DNA from: Clostridia bacterium
Lineage (GTDB): Bacteria; Bacillota_A; Clostridia; Christensenellales; Aristaeellaceae
DNA: 5,552 bases
NCBI GenBank assembly: GCA_017648805.1
Contig: JAGCIC010000084.1
Coordinates: 1 to 5,552 of the forward strand
Direction: 5' to 3'
The notes beneath the pieces were generated by a model. The model searched no databases. It was not told the DNA's origin and saw nothing but the letters and a program-made list of their open reading frames with translations. Position numbers and translations under genes: made by a program. This document shows positions 1 through 5,552 of this stretch, piece after piece. How positions within the stretch are numbered: position 1 is the stretch's first letter; the number at the start of each line of letters is the position of its first letter.

Positions 1-171
1 AACGTGCAGCTGCTCACCATCGAGGCGGCGGTGACCCGCAAAAAGGACTTCATCTACCAGGCCGCCCTCATGGATCCCCACACCTCCAGCGAACTGGACA
101 TGGACGACACGGTAAAGCTGTGCGACGCGCTGATCGAGGCCCACGGCGGCTGGCTGGAAAAGTTCGAATAA
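1..171 (+). CDS. Glycoside hydrolase family 4 (alpha-galactosidase/alpha-glucosidase-like), C-terminal fragment
   Basis: This is the last 56 codons of a gene that begins left of the window, read in frame 1 and ending at TAA (169-171). The fragment starts NVQLLTIEAAVTRKK, continues with YQAALMDPHTSSELDMDD, and ends with a helix finishing in GGWLEKFE. From memory this matches the C-terminal end of GH4 enzymes of the MelA/AglA type, where a 'tvEAal...aYqA.mlDPlTsa.lsldei..l.d.l' pattern is typical. GH4 enzymes are cytoplasmic and use NAD and a divalent metal to hydrolyse glycosides by an oxidation-elimination mechanism. None of the cofactor or metal residues lies in the visible part, so substrate specificity (alpha-galactoside, alpha-glucoside or galacturonide) cannot be judged. 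It is separated from the next unit by a terminator and a new promoter, so it belongs to a different transcription unit. Confidence 0.8.
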   Translation, partial: NVQLLTIEAAVTRKKDFIYQAALMDPHTSSELDMDDTVKLCDALIEAHGGWLEKFE

Positions 172-198
172 GCCAAACAGTTCAAACAGACATCATGC

Positions 199-233
199 AA
201 AAACGGGAGCTGTCCGCAGCCTCCGTTTTTTTT
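199..233 (+). terminator. Intrinsic terminator after the GH4 gene
   Basis: The arms at 199-212 and 217-230 form a hairpin with core ACGGGAGCTG / CAGCCTCCGT, containing one G.U pair and one A.C mismatch. The core is extended by five A-T pairs, the loop is TCCG, and a run of eight T follows (226-233). It begins about 28 bases after the GH4 stop codon and is a classic Rho-independent terminator in the + direction. Confidence 0.9.
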
Positions 234-245
234 GCGCCGCGGCGC
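234..245. repeat. 12-bp perfect palindrome GCGCCGCGGCGC
   Basis: A perfect self-complementary GC-only 12-mer directly abuts the T-run of the preceding terminator. It has no spacer, so it would form at most a poor hairpin. It may be an operator-like site or simply a chance product of high G+C. It lies about 80 bases upstream of the -35 box of the ylxM promoter, which is far for a simple repressor site. Confidence 0.4.
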
Positions 246-323
246 ACGGTCAGTCACATGCAGATAACGAACATCACGCCGAAAAAATCCGCGCTTCACT
301 GCCATTATGTCAATACATTTAAC

Positions 324-352
324 TTGACACAGCCCTCCGGCTCTGCTATAAT
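324..352 (+). promoter_or_regulatory. Sigma-A promoter of the ylxM-ffh-rpsP-khpA unit
   Basis: TTGACA (324-329) and TATAAT (347-352) are both perfect consensus hexamers with the ideal 17-base spacer. A TG at 344-345 adds an extended -10 element. AT-richer sequence (CAATACATTTAAC) sits immediately upstream, like a weak UP element. Transcription would start near 359-360, leaving a leader of only about 17 bases that is mostly the ribosome binding site of ylxM (AAGGGGGAG, 365-373). This predicts strong constitutive expression with no room for a leader-based control element. Confidence 0.93.
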
Positions 353-376
353 ACGCAGGCTGCGAAGGGGGAGAAC

Positions 377-703
377 ATGGAAAGACGCGTTAATACCGGG
401 CTTTTGATGGACTTTTACGGGAACCTGCTCACTCCCCACGCGCTTAACACCCTAAAAATGTACCTGGATGAGGACATGAGCCTCATGGAGATCGCCCAGG
501 AGCAGGGCGTCTCCCGCCAGGCGGTGCACGAGCTGATACTCCGCAGCGAAAGGCAGCTTAACGAGTACGAGGAAAAACTGGGCCTGCTGGAGCGCTTCAG
601 GCGCATGAAAGCCGCCCTGAACGCGTGCGAATCCCGGCTCGAGAGCGCCCGGCAGGCGCTCGCCGAAGCGGAAGAAGCGCTTAAACAGATCAAAGAGGAC
701 TAA
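377..703 (+). CDS. ylxM: YlxM/p13-family helix-turn-helix protein, SRP-associated
   Basis: The 108-residue product resembles YlxM, a small protein with a sigma-70 region-4-like fold encoded just upstream of ffh in many Firmicutes. Residues 10-32 (LMDFYGNLLTPHALNTLKMY) match the family start. Residues 35-57 form the helix-turn-helix (SLMEIAQEQGVSRQAVHELI). After residue 60 the protein is one long charged helix rich in Glu, Lys and Ala, probably a coiled coil (ESRLESARQALAEAEEALK). From published streptococcal work, YlxM binds SRP RNA and Ffh and affects SRP GTPase activity, so a cytosolic SRP cofactor role is more likely than a classical transcription factor. Start: ATG 377 sits behind a purine-rich site (365-373) and directly follows the consensus promoter. 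Stop is TAA. ffh begins 37 bases downstream, which supports co-transcription. Confidence 0.9.
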   Translation: MERRVNTGLLMDFYGNLLTPHALNTLKMYLDEDMSLMEIAQEQGVSRQAVHELILRSERQLNEYEEKLGLLERFRRMKAALNACESRLESARQALAEAEEALKQIKED

Positions 704-726
704 AGCATAAAGTCAAATACCTTGAC

Positions 727-734
727 GGGAGGTG
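727..734 (+). promoter_or_regulatory. Ribosome binding site of ffh (decides the start)
   Basis: GGGAGGTG is a full match to the 3' end of 16S rRNA, six bases before ATG 741. A possible in-frame GTG at 732 lies inside this Shine-Dalgarno site and cannot be the start. ATG 741 also gives the family-typical N-terminus MAFEGL. Confidence 0.92.
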
Positions 735-740
735 ACACAA

Positions 741-2081
741 ATGGCGTTTGAAGGTCTTGCGGAAAAAATTCAGGGAGCGTTCAAAAAACTGACCTCCCGG
801 GGCAAGCTCACCGAAGCCGACGTAAAGGAAGCGATGCGCGACGTGCGCATGGCGCTTCTGGAGGCGGACGTAAACTACGCCATCGTCAAGGACTTCACCA
901 AGAAGGTCACCGAGCGCGCCGTGGGCGGCGAGATACTCGAGTCCCTCACCCCCGCCCAGCAGGTAATCAAGATCGTCAACGAAGAGCTCACTGCCCTCAT
1001 GGGCGGACAGAACGTGAAGCTCACCCGTTCCTCCAGCGTGCCCACCATATACATGATGTGCGGCCTGCAGGGCGCGGGCAAGACCACCATGTGCGCCAAG
1101 ATAGGCAAAATGCTGGTCAAAGAAGGCAAATAGCCCATGCTGGCCGCGTGCGACGTGTACCGTCCCGCCGCCATCCGCCAGCTGCAGATAGTGGGCGGCC
1201 AGGCCGGCGTGGAGGTCTTTGAAAAGGGCCAGGGCGACCCGGTGGAGATCGCGAAGGAAGCGGTGGACCGGGCCAGGTATTACGGCTTCGATACCGTGAT
1301 AATCGATACCGCCGGCCGTCTGCACATAGACGAAAAGCTCATGGACGAGCTTAAGAACATAAAGGCCGCCGTAAAGCCCACCGAGATACTGCTGGTGGTC
1401 GACGCCATGACCGGCCAGGACGCCGTGACCGTGGCCGACACCTTCAACAAGGAACTGGGCGTGGACGGCGTGATCCTCACCAAGCTGGACGGCGACACCC
1501 GCGGCGGCGCGGCGATCTCCGTAAAGGCAGTCACCGGCAAGCCCATCAAGTTCTCCGGCACCGGCGAAAAGCTGACCGACATCGAGCCCTTCCACCCCGA
1601 CCGCATGGCGGGCCGCATACTGGGCATGGGCGACGTGCTCAGCCTTATCGACAAGGCCCAGGAGATGGTGGACGAAAAAGCCGCCGAGCAGCTGGAAAAG
1701 AGCCTTAAGGCCAACCGCTTCACCCTGGAAGACTACCTCTCCCAGCTCAAGCAGATAAAGAAAATGGGCTCCGTGCGCGACCTGCTCAAAATGATCCCCG
1801 GCCTGGGAGCGAAGCTGAACAGCGTGGAGATAGACGAAGACAAGGTCGCCAGGGAACAGGCCCGCAACGAGGCCATCATACTGGCCATGACCCGCGCCGA
1901 GCGCAGGAACCCCGACATATTAAACGCCTCCCGCCGCAGAAGGATCGCCCAGGGCGCGGGCGTCACCGTGCAGCAGGTCAACCTGCTGATAAAGCAGTTC
2001 GAGCAGGCGAGGGACATGATGAAGCAGGTCATGAACTCCAAGGGCAAGAACCTGCGCGGCCTGATGAAAGGCTTAAGATAA
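741..2081 (+). CDS. ffh: Signal recognition particle GTPase Ffh (SRP54), with an in-frame TAG at codon 131
   Basis: Ffh binds 4.5S/6S SRP RNA and the signal sequences of nascent membrane proteins, and delivers ribosomes to FtsY at the membrane. The frame reads 446 residues to TAA (2079-2081) if TAG at 1131-1133 is decoded, a normal family length. Order: N domain about 1-90; NG GTPase motifs GLQGAGKTT (108-116, P-loop), DVYRPAA (138-144), DTAGR (189-193), TKLDGD (247-252) and GTGEK (273-277); M domain from about 325, with [16 protein letters not shown] and a Met-containing end (DMMKQVMNS). TAG falls between the P-loop helix and DVYRPAA, where relatives I recall carry Gln, Arg, Asn or Lys (pattern '[16 protein letters not shown]'). 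There is no frameshift, and both sides are fully conserved. Termination there would separate the P-loop from the rest of the GTPase and remove the M domain, destroying an essential protein. I therefore annotate one intact gene with a recoded UAG, not a pseudogene. Confidence 0.88.
1131..1133 (+). other. In-frame UAG sense codon in ffh (codon 131), probable Gln
   Basis: TAG lies between GGC AAA and CCC ATG in the ffh frame. Downstream residues ([13 protein letters not shown]) are the expected continuation of the domain, so no bases are lost or gained. All 21 Gln codons counted in ffh are CAG, one C-to-T step from TAG. The position is surface-like and variable in relatives (Gln/Lys/Arg/Asn), which allows Gln but does not prove it. 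Confidence 0.75.
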
Positions 2082-2190
2082 GCTTCGGCCGAATCCCAAA
2101 GCCGCGCGCTCCGAAAGCAGAAAACAGAACCGGGATACCGCCTTAAAGGCTTTCCACATAAATACAGCAATTATTTTCAGGAGGAATACC

Positions 2191-2430
2191 ATGGTAAAGA
2201 TCCGTCTTAAGAGAATGGGCATGAAGAAGGAGCCCTTCTACCGCGTAGTCGTCAGCGACAGCCGCACCCCCCGTGACGGCCGTTTCATCGAAGAGATCGG
2301 CTACTACAACCCCGTAAGCGATCCCGCCGTAATCAAGTTTGACGAGGAAAAGGCCAAGAAGTGGCTCTCCACCGGCGCCCAGCCCACCGACACCGTGCGC
2401 GCCCTGCTCAAGAAGAGCGGCCTGCTGTAA
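2191..2430 (+). CDS. rpsP: 30S ribosomal protein bS16
   Basis: The 79-residue product is a complete bS16, a small-subunit protein that binds 16S rRNA and helps 30S assembly. Diagnostic segments are [20 protein letters not shown] (1-20), [18 protein letters not shown] (24-41) and the tail [16 protein letters not shown] (62-77). Length and basic composition are typical. The start ATG is preceded by AGGAGG at 2179-2184 with a six-base spacer. It lies 109 bases after ffh with no terminator between, and ffh-rpsP is a conserved Firmicutes pair, so co-transcription from the ylxM promoter is likely. khpA starts three bases after its TAA stop. Confidence 0.97.
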   Translation: MVKIRLKRMGMKKEPFYRVVVSDSRTPRDGRFIEEIGYYNPVSDPAVIKFDEEKAKKWLSTGAQPTDTVRALLKKSGLL

Positions 2431-2433
2431 ATC

Positions 2434-2667
2434 ATGAACGCGGTTGAACTGGTCAGGTTTGTGGCTCAGAGCCTGGTTGACAAGCCTGACGCCGTTGACG
2501 TGCGCGAGGTCGAGAACGAGGAGAACATCGTCATCGAGCTGCGCGTGGACGCCGACGACATGGGCAAGGTGATAGGCAAGCAGGGCCGGATAGCGAAGTC
2601 CATCCGCGCCATAGTCAAAGCCGCCACCGTCAAGAACGAGAAGCCCGTGTTCGTGGAGATCGTCTGA
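2434..2667 (+). CDS. khpA: KH-domain RNA-binding protein KhpA (YlqC family)
   Basis: The 77-residue product is essentially one KH domain. The RNA-binding GxxG loop is GKQG at 48-51, inside MGKVIGKQGRIAKSIRAIV, and a beta strand follows (PVFVEIV). KhpA proteins are about 75-80 residues. In streptococci and related Firmicutes they pair with KhpB/Jag to bind RNA and influence cell elongation and division. The gene sits in its usual place right after rpsP. Only three bases separate it from the rpsP stop, and no good Shine-Dalgarno site precedes ATG 2434, so translation is probably coupled to rpsP. It ends in TGA, one of two TGA stops here. The genes often found next in Firmicutes (rimM, trmD, rplS) are absent. 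Confidence 0.93.
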   Translation: MNAVELVRFVAQSLVDKPDAVDVREVENEENIVIELRVDADDMGKVIGKQGRIAKSIRAIVKAATVKNEKPVFVEIV

Positions 2668-2682
2668 TCGAAGCGAGACGCG

Positions 2683-2713
2683 AAAAGCGCCGCCCGGCGG
2701 GGGCGGCGCTTTT
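2683..2713 (+). terminator. Intrinsic terminator after khpA
   Basis: A perfect 13-base-pair stem pairs AAAAGCGCCGCCC (2683-2695) with GGGCGGCGCTTTT (2701-2713) around a five-base loop. The T-run is only four bases and lies within the stem, but the GC core is very stable. Because the stem has A on one side and T on the other, it could work in both directions. It lies 16 bases after the khpA stop and closes the ylxM-khpA unit. Confidence 0.88.
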
Positions 2714-2749
2714 GTATGCCCGCCCGCTCCAAGAATTTACCTACTTATA

Positions 2750-2779
2750 AAGACAACTTCCCCGGCATTGTGTTATAAT
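2750..2779 (+). promoter_or_regulatory. Sigma-A promoter of tig-clpP
   Basis: The -10 is a perfect TATAAT (2774-2779) with an extended TG at 2771-2772. A weaker -35 (AAGACA, 2750-2755, four of six matches) lies 18 bases upstream. Transcription would start near 2786, giving a leader of about 29 bases before the tig ATG. The extended -10 probably compensates for the poor -35. I see no CtsR- or CIRCE-like inverted repeat that would indicate heat-shock repression. Confidence 0.8.
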
Positions 2780-2814
2780 ACACGCTGATATGTTATGTAA
2801 AAGGAGAAATCACA

Positions 2815-4113
2815 ATGTCCGCAACTTACGAAAAACTGTCCTCAAACAAGGCAAAGCTGTCCTTCGTCATCAGCGCGGAGGAGTTTGACGCGGCCGTATC
2901 CGCCGCCTATAAAAAGAACGTATCCCGCATCAACATCCCCGGCTTCCGCCGCGGCAAGGCTCCCCGCCACGTGATCGAGATGCACTACGGCAAGGGCGTG
3001 TTCTACGAGGACGCGCTGGACGACATCTTCCCCTCCGAGTACCAGGCCGCCATCGACGAGTACAAGCTGGAGCCCGTCGACAGGCCCGAGCTGGACGTGG
3101 AGCAGATGGAGCAGGGCAAGGAGCTCAAGTTCTCCGTTGAAGTGTTCGTGAAGCCCGACGTCACCCTGGGCGCCTACAAGGGCGTCGAGGCCGAGAAGAC
3201 CGTGGCCGAAGTGACCGACGACGACGTGGCCGCCGAGATCGAGCGCCAGAGGGAGCGCAACGCAAGGTTTATCGACGTCACCGACCGCCCCGCCAAGCTG
3301 GACGACGAAGTGAACATCGACTACGCGGGCTTTGACGGCGACACCCAGTTCGCCGGCGGCACCGCCGAGAAGCAGAACCTGGTGCTGGGCAGCGGCACCT
3401 TCATCCCCGGTTTCGAAGAGCAGCTGATCGGCCGCAGCGCGGGCGAGGACGTGGACGTGAACGTCACTTTCCCCGAGGACTATCACGAGAAGAGCCTGGC
3501 GGGCCATCCCGTGGTGTTCAAGGTCAAGATCAACTCCATCAAGGAAAAGGAACTCCCCGAGCTTAACGACGACTTCGCCAACGACCTGAGCTTCGACACC
3601 CTGGACGAGTACAAAGCGGACGTTAAGGCCAAGCTCGTAAAAGACGCCGAGACCCGCGCCGACAACCAGTTCGAGAACGACGTGATCGAAAAGGCCGTCG
3701 AGGCGTGCCAGGTGGACATCCCCGACGCCATGATCAACAGCGAGATCGACGGCATGATGAAGGACATGGAGATGCGCCTGTCCTATCAGGGCCTCAAGTT
3801 CTCCGACTACCTCATGTACACCGGCCAGACCGAGGAGCAGATCCGCGAAATGTACAAAGAGCAGGCCACCCAGAGGGTGAAGGGCCAGCTGGTGCTTGAG
3901 GCGATAAAGAACGCCGAAGGCATCGAAGCCACCGACGAAGAGGTGGACGCGGAGATCGCCAAAGCCGCCGAGAGCCGCAAAAAGAGCCTGGAAGACTACA
4001 AAAAGACCATGGGCGAAAGCACGCTGAACTACTTCAAGAGCATGACCACCATGCAGAAAGTGGTTTCCTTCCTTAAGGACAACGCCGTCGCCCCCAAGGC
4101 GGACGCCGAATAA
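2815..4113 (+). CDS. tig: Trigger factor, ribosome-associated chaperone and peptidyl-prolyl isomerase
   Basis: The 432-residue product is a full-length trigger factor, the first chaperone to meet nascent chains at the ribosome exit tunnel. The N-terminal ribosome-binding domain (about 1-115) carries the signature loop GFRRGKAP at 43-50, which docks on protein uL23. An FKBP-type isomerase domain spans about 150-245 ([13 protein letters not shown] at 164-176, [16 protein letters not shown] at 191-206, [14 protein letters not shown] at 217-230). The rest is the helical substrate-cradling C-terminal domain. Start: ATG 2815 with AAGGAG at 2801-2806 and an eight-base spacer. Stop is TAA. It is followed 25 bases later by clpP, the common tig-clpP-clpX order. 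All 16 Gln codons counted are CAG. Confidence 0.97.
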   Translation: MSATYEKLSSNKAKLSFVISAEEFDAAVSAAYKKNVSRINIPGFRRGKAPRHVIEMHYGKGVFYEDALDDIFPSEYQAAIDEYKLEPVDRPELDVEQMEQGKELKFSVEVFVKPDVTLGAYKGVEAEKTVAEVTDDDVAAEIERQRERNARFIDVTDRPAKLDDEVNIDYAGFDGDTQFAGGTAEKQNLVLGSGTFIPGFEEQLIGRSAGEDVDVNVTFPEDYHEKSLAGHPVVFKVKINSIKEKELPELNDDFANDLSFDTLDEYKADVKAKLVKDAETRADNQFENDVIEKAVEACQVDIPDAMINSEIDGMMKDMEMRLSYQGLKFSDYLMYTGQTEEQIREMYKEQATQRVKGQLVLEAIKNAEGIEATDEEVDAEIAKAAESRKKSLEDYKKTMGESTLNYFKSMTTMQKVVSFLKDNAVAPKADAE

Positions 4114-4138
4114 GCCCGCCTTCCCCTTCGGAGGTACA

Positions 4139-4729
4139 ATGAAGAACTACCTTATACCCACAGTAATCGAAAAAAACGACATGGGCGAGCGCGCCTATGA
4201 CATCTACTCCCGCCTTCTCAAGGACCGGATCATATTCCTTTCCGGCCCCATAGACGACGGTGTCGCCAACACCGTGGTGGCGCAGATGCTCTTCCTTGAG
4301 ATGGAAGACCCGGACAGGAACATAATGCTCTACATCAACTCCCCCGGCGGCTCCATTTCCGCGGGCATGGCCATATACGACACCATGAAGTACTTAAAGT
4401 GCGAAGTCAGCACCCTGTGCATCGGCATGGCGGCGTCCATGGGCGCTTTCCTGCTGGCCGCGGGCGCCAAGGGCAAAAGGAAGGCCCTGCCCAACAGCGA
4501 GATAATGATCCACCAGCCTCTGGGCGGCGCGGAAGGCCAGGCCACCGACGTGCTGATCCACGCGGAGCATATGCGCTTCATCAAGCAGCGCATGACCGAG
4601 GAGCTGGCAAAGAACACCGGCAAACCCGTCAAGACCGTGGAAAAAGACACGGAGAGGGACAACTTCATGACCGCCGAGCAGGCGCTCAAGTACGGCATTA
4701 TCGACGAAATAATCCCGCCCAGAAGGTGA
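4139..4729 (+). CDS. clpP: ATP-dependent Clp protease proteolytic subunit ClpP
   Basis: The 196-residue product is a complete ClpP, the barrel-shaped serine peptidase that degrades substrates unfolded by ClpX or ClpA/C partners. The catalytic triad is visible: Ser100 in GMAASMGAF, His125 in IMIHQPLGG and Asp174 in TERDNF. Other family landmarks are [15 protein letters not shown] (20-34) and [20 protein letters not shown] (65-84), the glycine-rich substrate-binding strand. Length is normal (about 193-207) with only a short N-terminal extension. ATG 4139 is preceded by GGAGG (4130-4134) with a rather short four-base spacer. It lies 25 bases after tig with no terminator between, so it is transcribed with tig. 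The stop is TGA, and an intrinsic terminator begins 17 bases downstream. Confidence 0.98.
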   Translation: MKNYLIPTVIEKNDMGERAYDIYSRLLKDRIIFLSGPIDDGVANTVVAQMLFLEMEDPDRNIMLYINSPGGSISAGMAIYDTMKYLKCEVSTLCIGMAASMGAFLLAAGAKGKRKALPNSEIMIHQPLGGAEGQATDVLIHAEHMRFIKQRMTEELAKNTGKPVKTVEKDTERDNFMTAEQALKYGIIDEIIPPRR

Positions 4730-4746
4730 TCCCCCGCACAAAGCAG

Positions 4747-4778
4747 ACCGGGCGGGTAAAATGCCCGTCCGGTTTTTT
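4747..4778 (+). terminator. Intrinsic terminator or attenuator between clpP and clpX
   Basis: A ten-base-pair stem (4747-4756 with 4764-4773, ACCGGGCGGG / CCCGTCCGGT, one G.U pair) closes a seven-base loop. It is followed by a T-run at 4773-4778. It has the full anatomy of a Rho-independent terminator. Its T-run ends only two bases before the clpX Shine-Dalgarno site, leaving no room for a promoter between the hairpin and clpX. It therefore probably sets the clpP:clpX ratio by partial read-through. Confidence 0.88.
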
Positions 4779-4780
4779 CC

Positions 4781-4786
4781 GAAAGG
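4781..4786 (+). promoter_or_regulatory. Ribosome binding site of clpX (decides the start)
   Basis: GAAAGG is followed by seven bases and then ATG 4794. An upstream in-frame ATG at 4761 lies inside the terminator hairpin and lacks a ribosome binding site, and its added residues ([11 protein letters not shown]) are not ClpX-like. ATG 4794 puts the zinc finger at the usual distance from the N-terminus. Confidence 0.82.
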
Positions 4787-4793
4787 TATAATT

Positions 4794-5552
4794 ATGGATG
4801 TAAATAAAGAGACCGTATGTTCCTTCTGCGGCAAGCCCGGCTATAAAGTGCGCCGGCTCATCCGCGGCAACGGCGACGCGTGCATCTGCGACGAGTGCGT
4901 GTTCCTGTGCCAGGATCTTATGGCCAACGATTTCGTGACCCCCAAGGAGTACGAGGGCATAATGACCCCGTACCAGATCAAGAGCGTGCTGGACCAGTAC
5001 GTGGTAGGTCAGGACGCGGCCAAGAAGGCGCTGAGCGTGGCGGTGTACAACCACTACAAGCGCATCAGCTACCGGGGCGCGAAAAACGACGTGGAGCTGC
5101 AGAAGAGCAACATAGTCATGCTGGGCCCCACCGGCTGCGGCAAGACGTACCTGGCGCAGACCCTGGCCAAGATACTGAACGTGCCCTTCGCCATCGGCGA
5201 CGCAACCAGCATCACCGAGGCGGGCTACGTAGGCGAGGACGTGGAAAACGTGCTGCTGCGCCTGATCCAGAACGCGGACTACGACGTGTCCCGGGCTGAG
5301 AAGGGCATCATCTACATCGACGAGATCGATAAGATCGCCCGCAAGAGCGAGAACCGCTCCATAACCCGCGACGTGTCCGGCGAAGGCGTGCAGCAGGCGC
5401 TGCTCAAAATGCTGGAAGGCGCCGTGGTGAACGTGCCTCCCCAGGGCGGGCGCAAGCATCCCCAGCAGGAGTTCATAAAGATAGACACCACCAACATACT
5501 GTTCATCTGCGGCGGCGCCTTCGAGGGCATGGAATAGATAGTCATGAACCGC
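4794..5552 (+). CDS. clpX: ClpX, ATP-dependent unfoldase of the ClpXP protease (partial), with in-frame TAG at codon 248
   Basis: The first 253 codons of ClpX are present, and the gene runs off the right edge. ClpX is a hexameric AAA+ unfoldase that feeds proteins to ClpP, encoded just upstream. The N-terminal zinc-binding domain has CSFC (Cys9, Cys12) and CDEC (Cys32, Cys35). The AAA+ domain has Walker A GPTGCGKT (111-118), pore loop [10 protein letters not shown] (143-152), Walker [10 protein letters not shown] (172-180) and the segment [14 protein letters not shown] (214-227). TAG at 5535-5537 follows [10 protein letters not shown]. The frame then continues IVMNR to the last base, matching the family pattern 'CGGAF.GlexII..R'; E. 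coli has Lys at this site, and Gln, Glu or Lys are what I recall in Firmicutes. Stopping there would remove roughly the last 40% of the protein, including the rest of the AAA+ module. I read it as an intact gene with a recoded UAG. All 12 visible Gln codons are CAG. Confidence 0.9.
5535..5537 (+). other. In-frame UAG sense codon in clpX (codon 248), probable Gln
   Basis: TAG lies between ATG GAA and ATA GTC in the clpX frame, with conserved sequence on both sides (GGAFEGME before, IVMNR after). Only 15 bases follow before the window ends, so continuation is shown for five codons. These still fit the family pattern of two aliphatic residues and a downstream Arg. The position tolerates Gln, Lys or Glu in relatives. 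Confidence 0.7.

Noticed and set aside
1131..1133. Selenocysteine as the inserted residue
   Set aside because: Selenocysteine normally uses UGA, and neither Ffh nor ClpX has a redox-active site here. TGA is used as an ordinary stop in khpA and clpP.
690..1595. Long open frame on the - strand opposite ffh, and a similar one opposite clpX (4698-5459)
   Set aside because: They lie fully antisense to well-supported genes, have repetitive His/Gly/Leu/Val-rich translations without recognisable domains, and arise from the G/C bias at third codon positions.
1137..2081. A separate gene for the C-terminal part of Ffh, starting at ATG 1137 as a split or reinitiated protein
   Set aside because: A weak GAAGG lies ten bases upstream, but the split would separate the P-loop from the other GTPase motifs, and only two residues (the TAG codon and Pro) would be lost. 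A single recoded gene is simpler, and clpX shows the same TAG pattern.
741..2081. ffh as a pseudogene
   Set aside because: Apart from the single TAG, every GTPase and M-domain motif is intact and in frame. The promoter and ribosome binding site are strong, and the gene is essential in most bacteria.
2082..2190. A structured RNA leader or terminator between ffh and rpsP
   Set aside because: Only short elements are present: a 10-base palindrome TTCGGCCGAA and a weak GCCTTAAAGGC. There is no T-run and no recognisable leader RNA. Only the rpsP ribosome binding site is supported.
4787..4792. TATAAT just before clpX as a -10 box
   Set aside because: Transcription would start after the clpX ATG, and there is no -35 match at 17-18 bases upstream, where terminator stem sequence lies. 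It is the AT-rich spacer between ribosome binding site and start.
4761..4793. Upstream ATG 4761 as the clpX start
   Set aside because: It lies in the loop of the terminator hairpin, has no Shine-Dalgarno site, and the extra residues do not resemble ClpX. ATG 4794 fits the family and has GAAAGG in front.

Overview
This is a bacterial chromosomal window of high G+C (roughly 60% by eye). Gene order, protein sequences, strong Shine-Dalgarno sites and near-consensus sigma-A promoters all point to Firmicutes, most likely class Clostridia. I cannot place it below class. Every gene is on the + strand and all are housekeeping genes, apart from the tail of a sugar hydrolase at the left edge.

Layout: (1) 1-171 is the C-terminal end of a family 4 glycoside hydrolase, closed by a strong intrinsic terminator at 199-233. 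(2) A near-perfect sigma-A promoter (324-352) drives ylxM-ffh-rpsP-khpA (377-2667). These encode an SRP-associated helix-turn-helix protein, the signal recognition particle GTPase, ribosomal protein bS16 and a small KH RNA-binding protein. A terminator at 2683-2713 ends this unit. (3) A second promoter (2750-2779) drives tig-clpP (2815-4729), encoding the ribosome-bound chaperone trigger factor and the ClpP protease. An intrinsic terminator (4747-4778) follows, and then clpX (4794 to the window edge), the unfoldase partner of ClpP. The window therefore links co-translational targeting, ribosome assembly, nascent-chain folding and ATP-dependent proteolysis.

The exceptional feature is that two core genes each carry an in-frame TAG in an otherwise intact reading frame. 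In ffh, TAG is codon 131 (1131-1133), between the P-loop and the DVYRPAA motif. The frame continues unbroken and gives a normal 446-residue Ffh. In clpX, TAG is codon 248 (5535-5537), inside the conserved stretch after ICGGAF, and the frame continues with family-like sequence to the window end. All seven genuine gene ends use TAA (five) or TGA (two), and none uses TAG. By hand count the coding regions hold 65 CAG Gln codons and no CAA, so TAG is one transition from the only Gln codon seen. The best reading is that this organism has reassigned UAG from stop to a sense codon, most likely glutamine, with UAA and UGA (both read by RF2) kept as stops. Two sites cannot settle the amino acid: Lys, or pyrrolysine in a Pyl-using organism, also fits. 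Sequence error is not excluded. The decoding tRNA and the fate of prfA lie outside the window.

No stretch longer than 300 bases lacks a gene. The longest gaps are 172-376, 2668-2814 (both holding a terminator and a promoter) and 2082-2190 (only the rpsP ribosome binding site).
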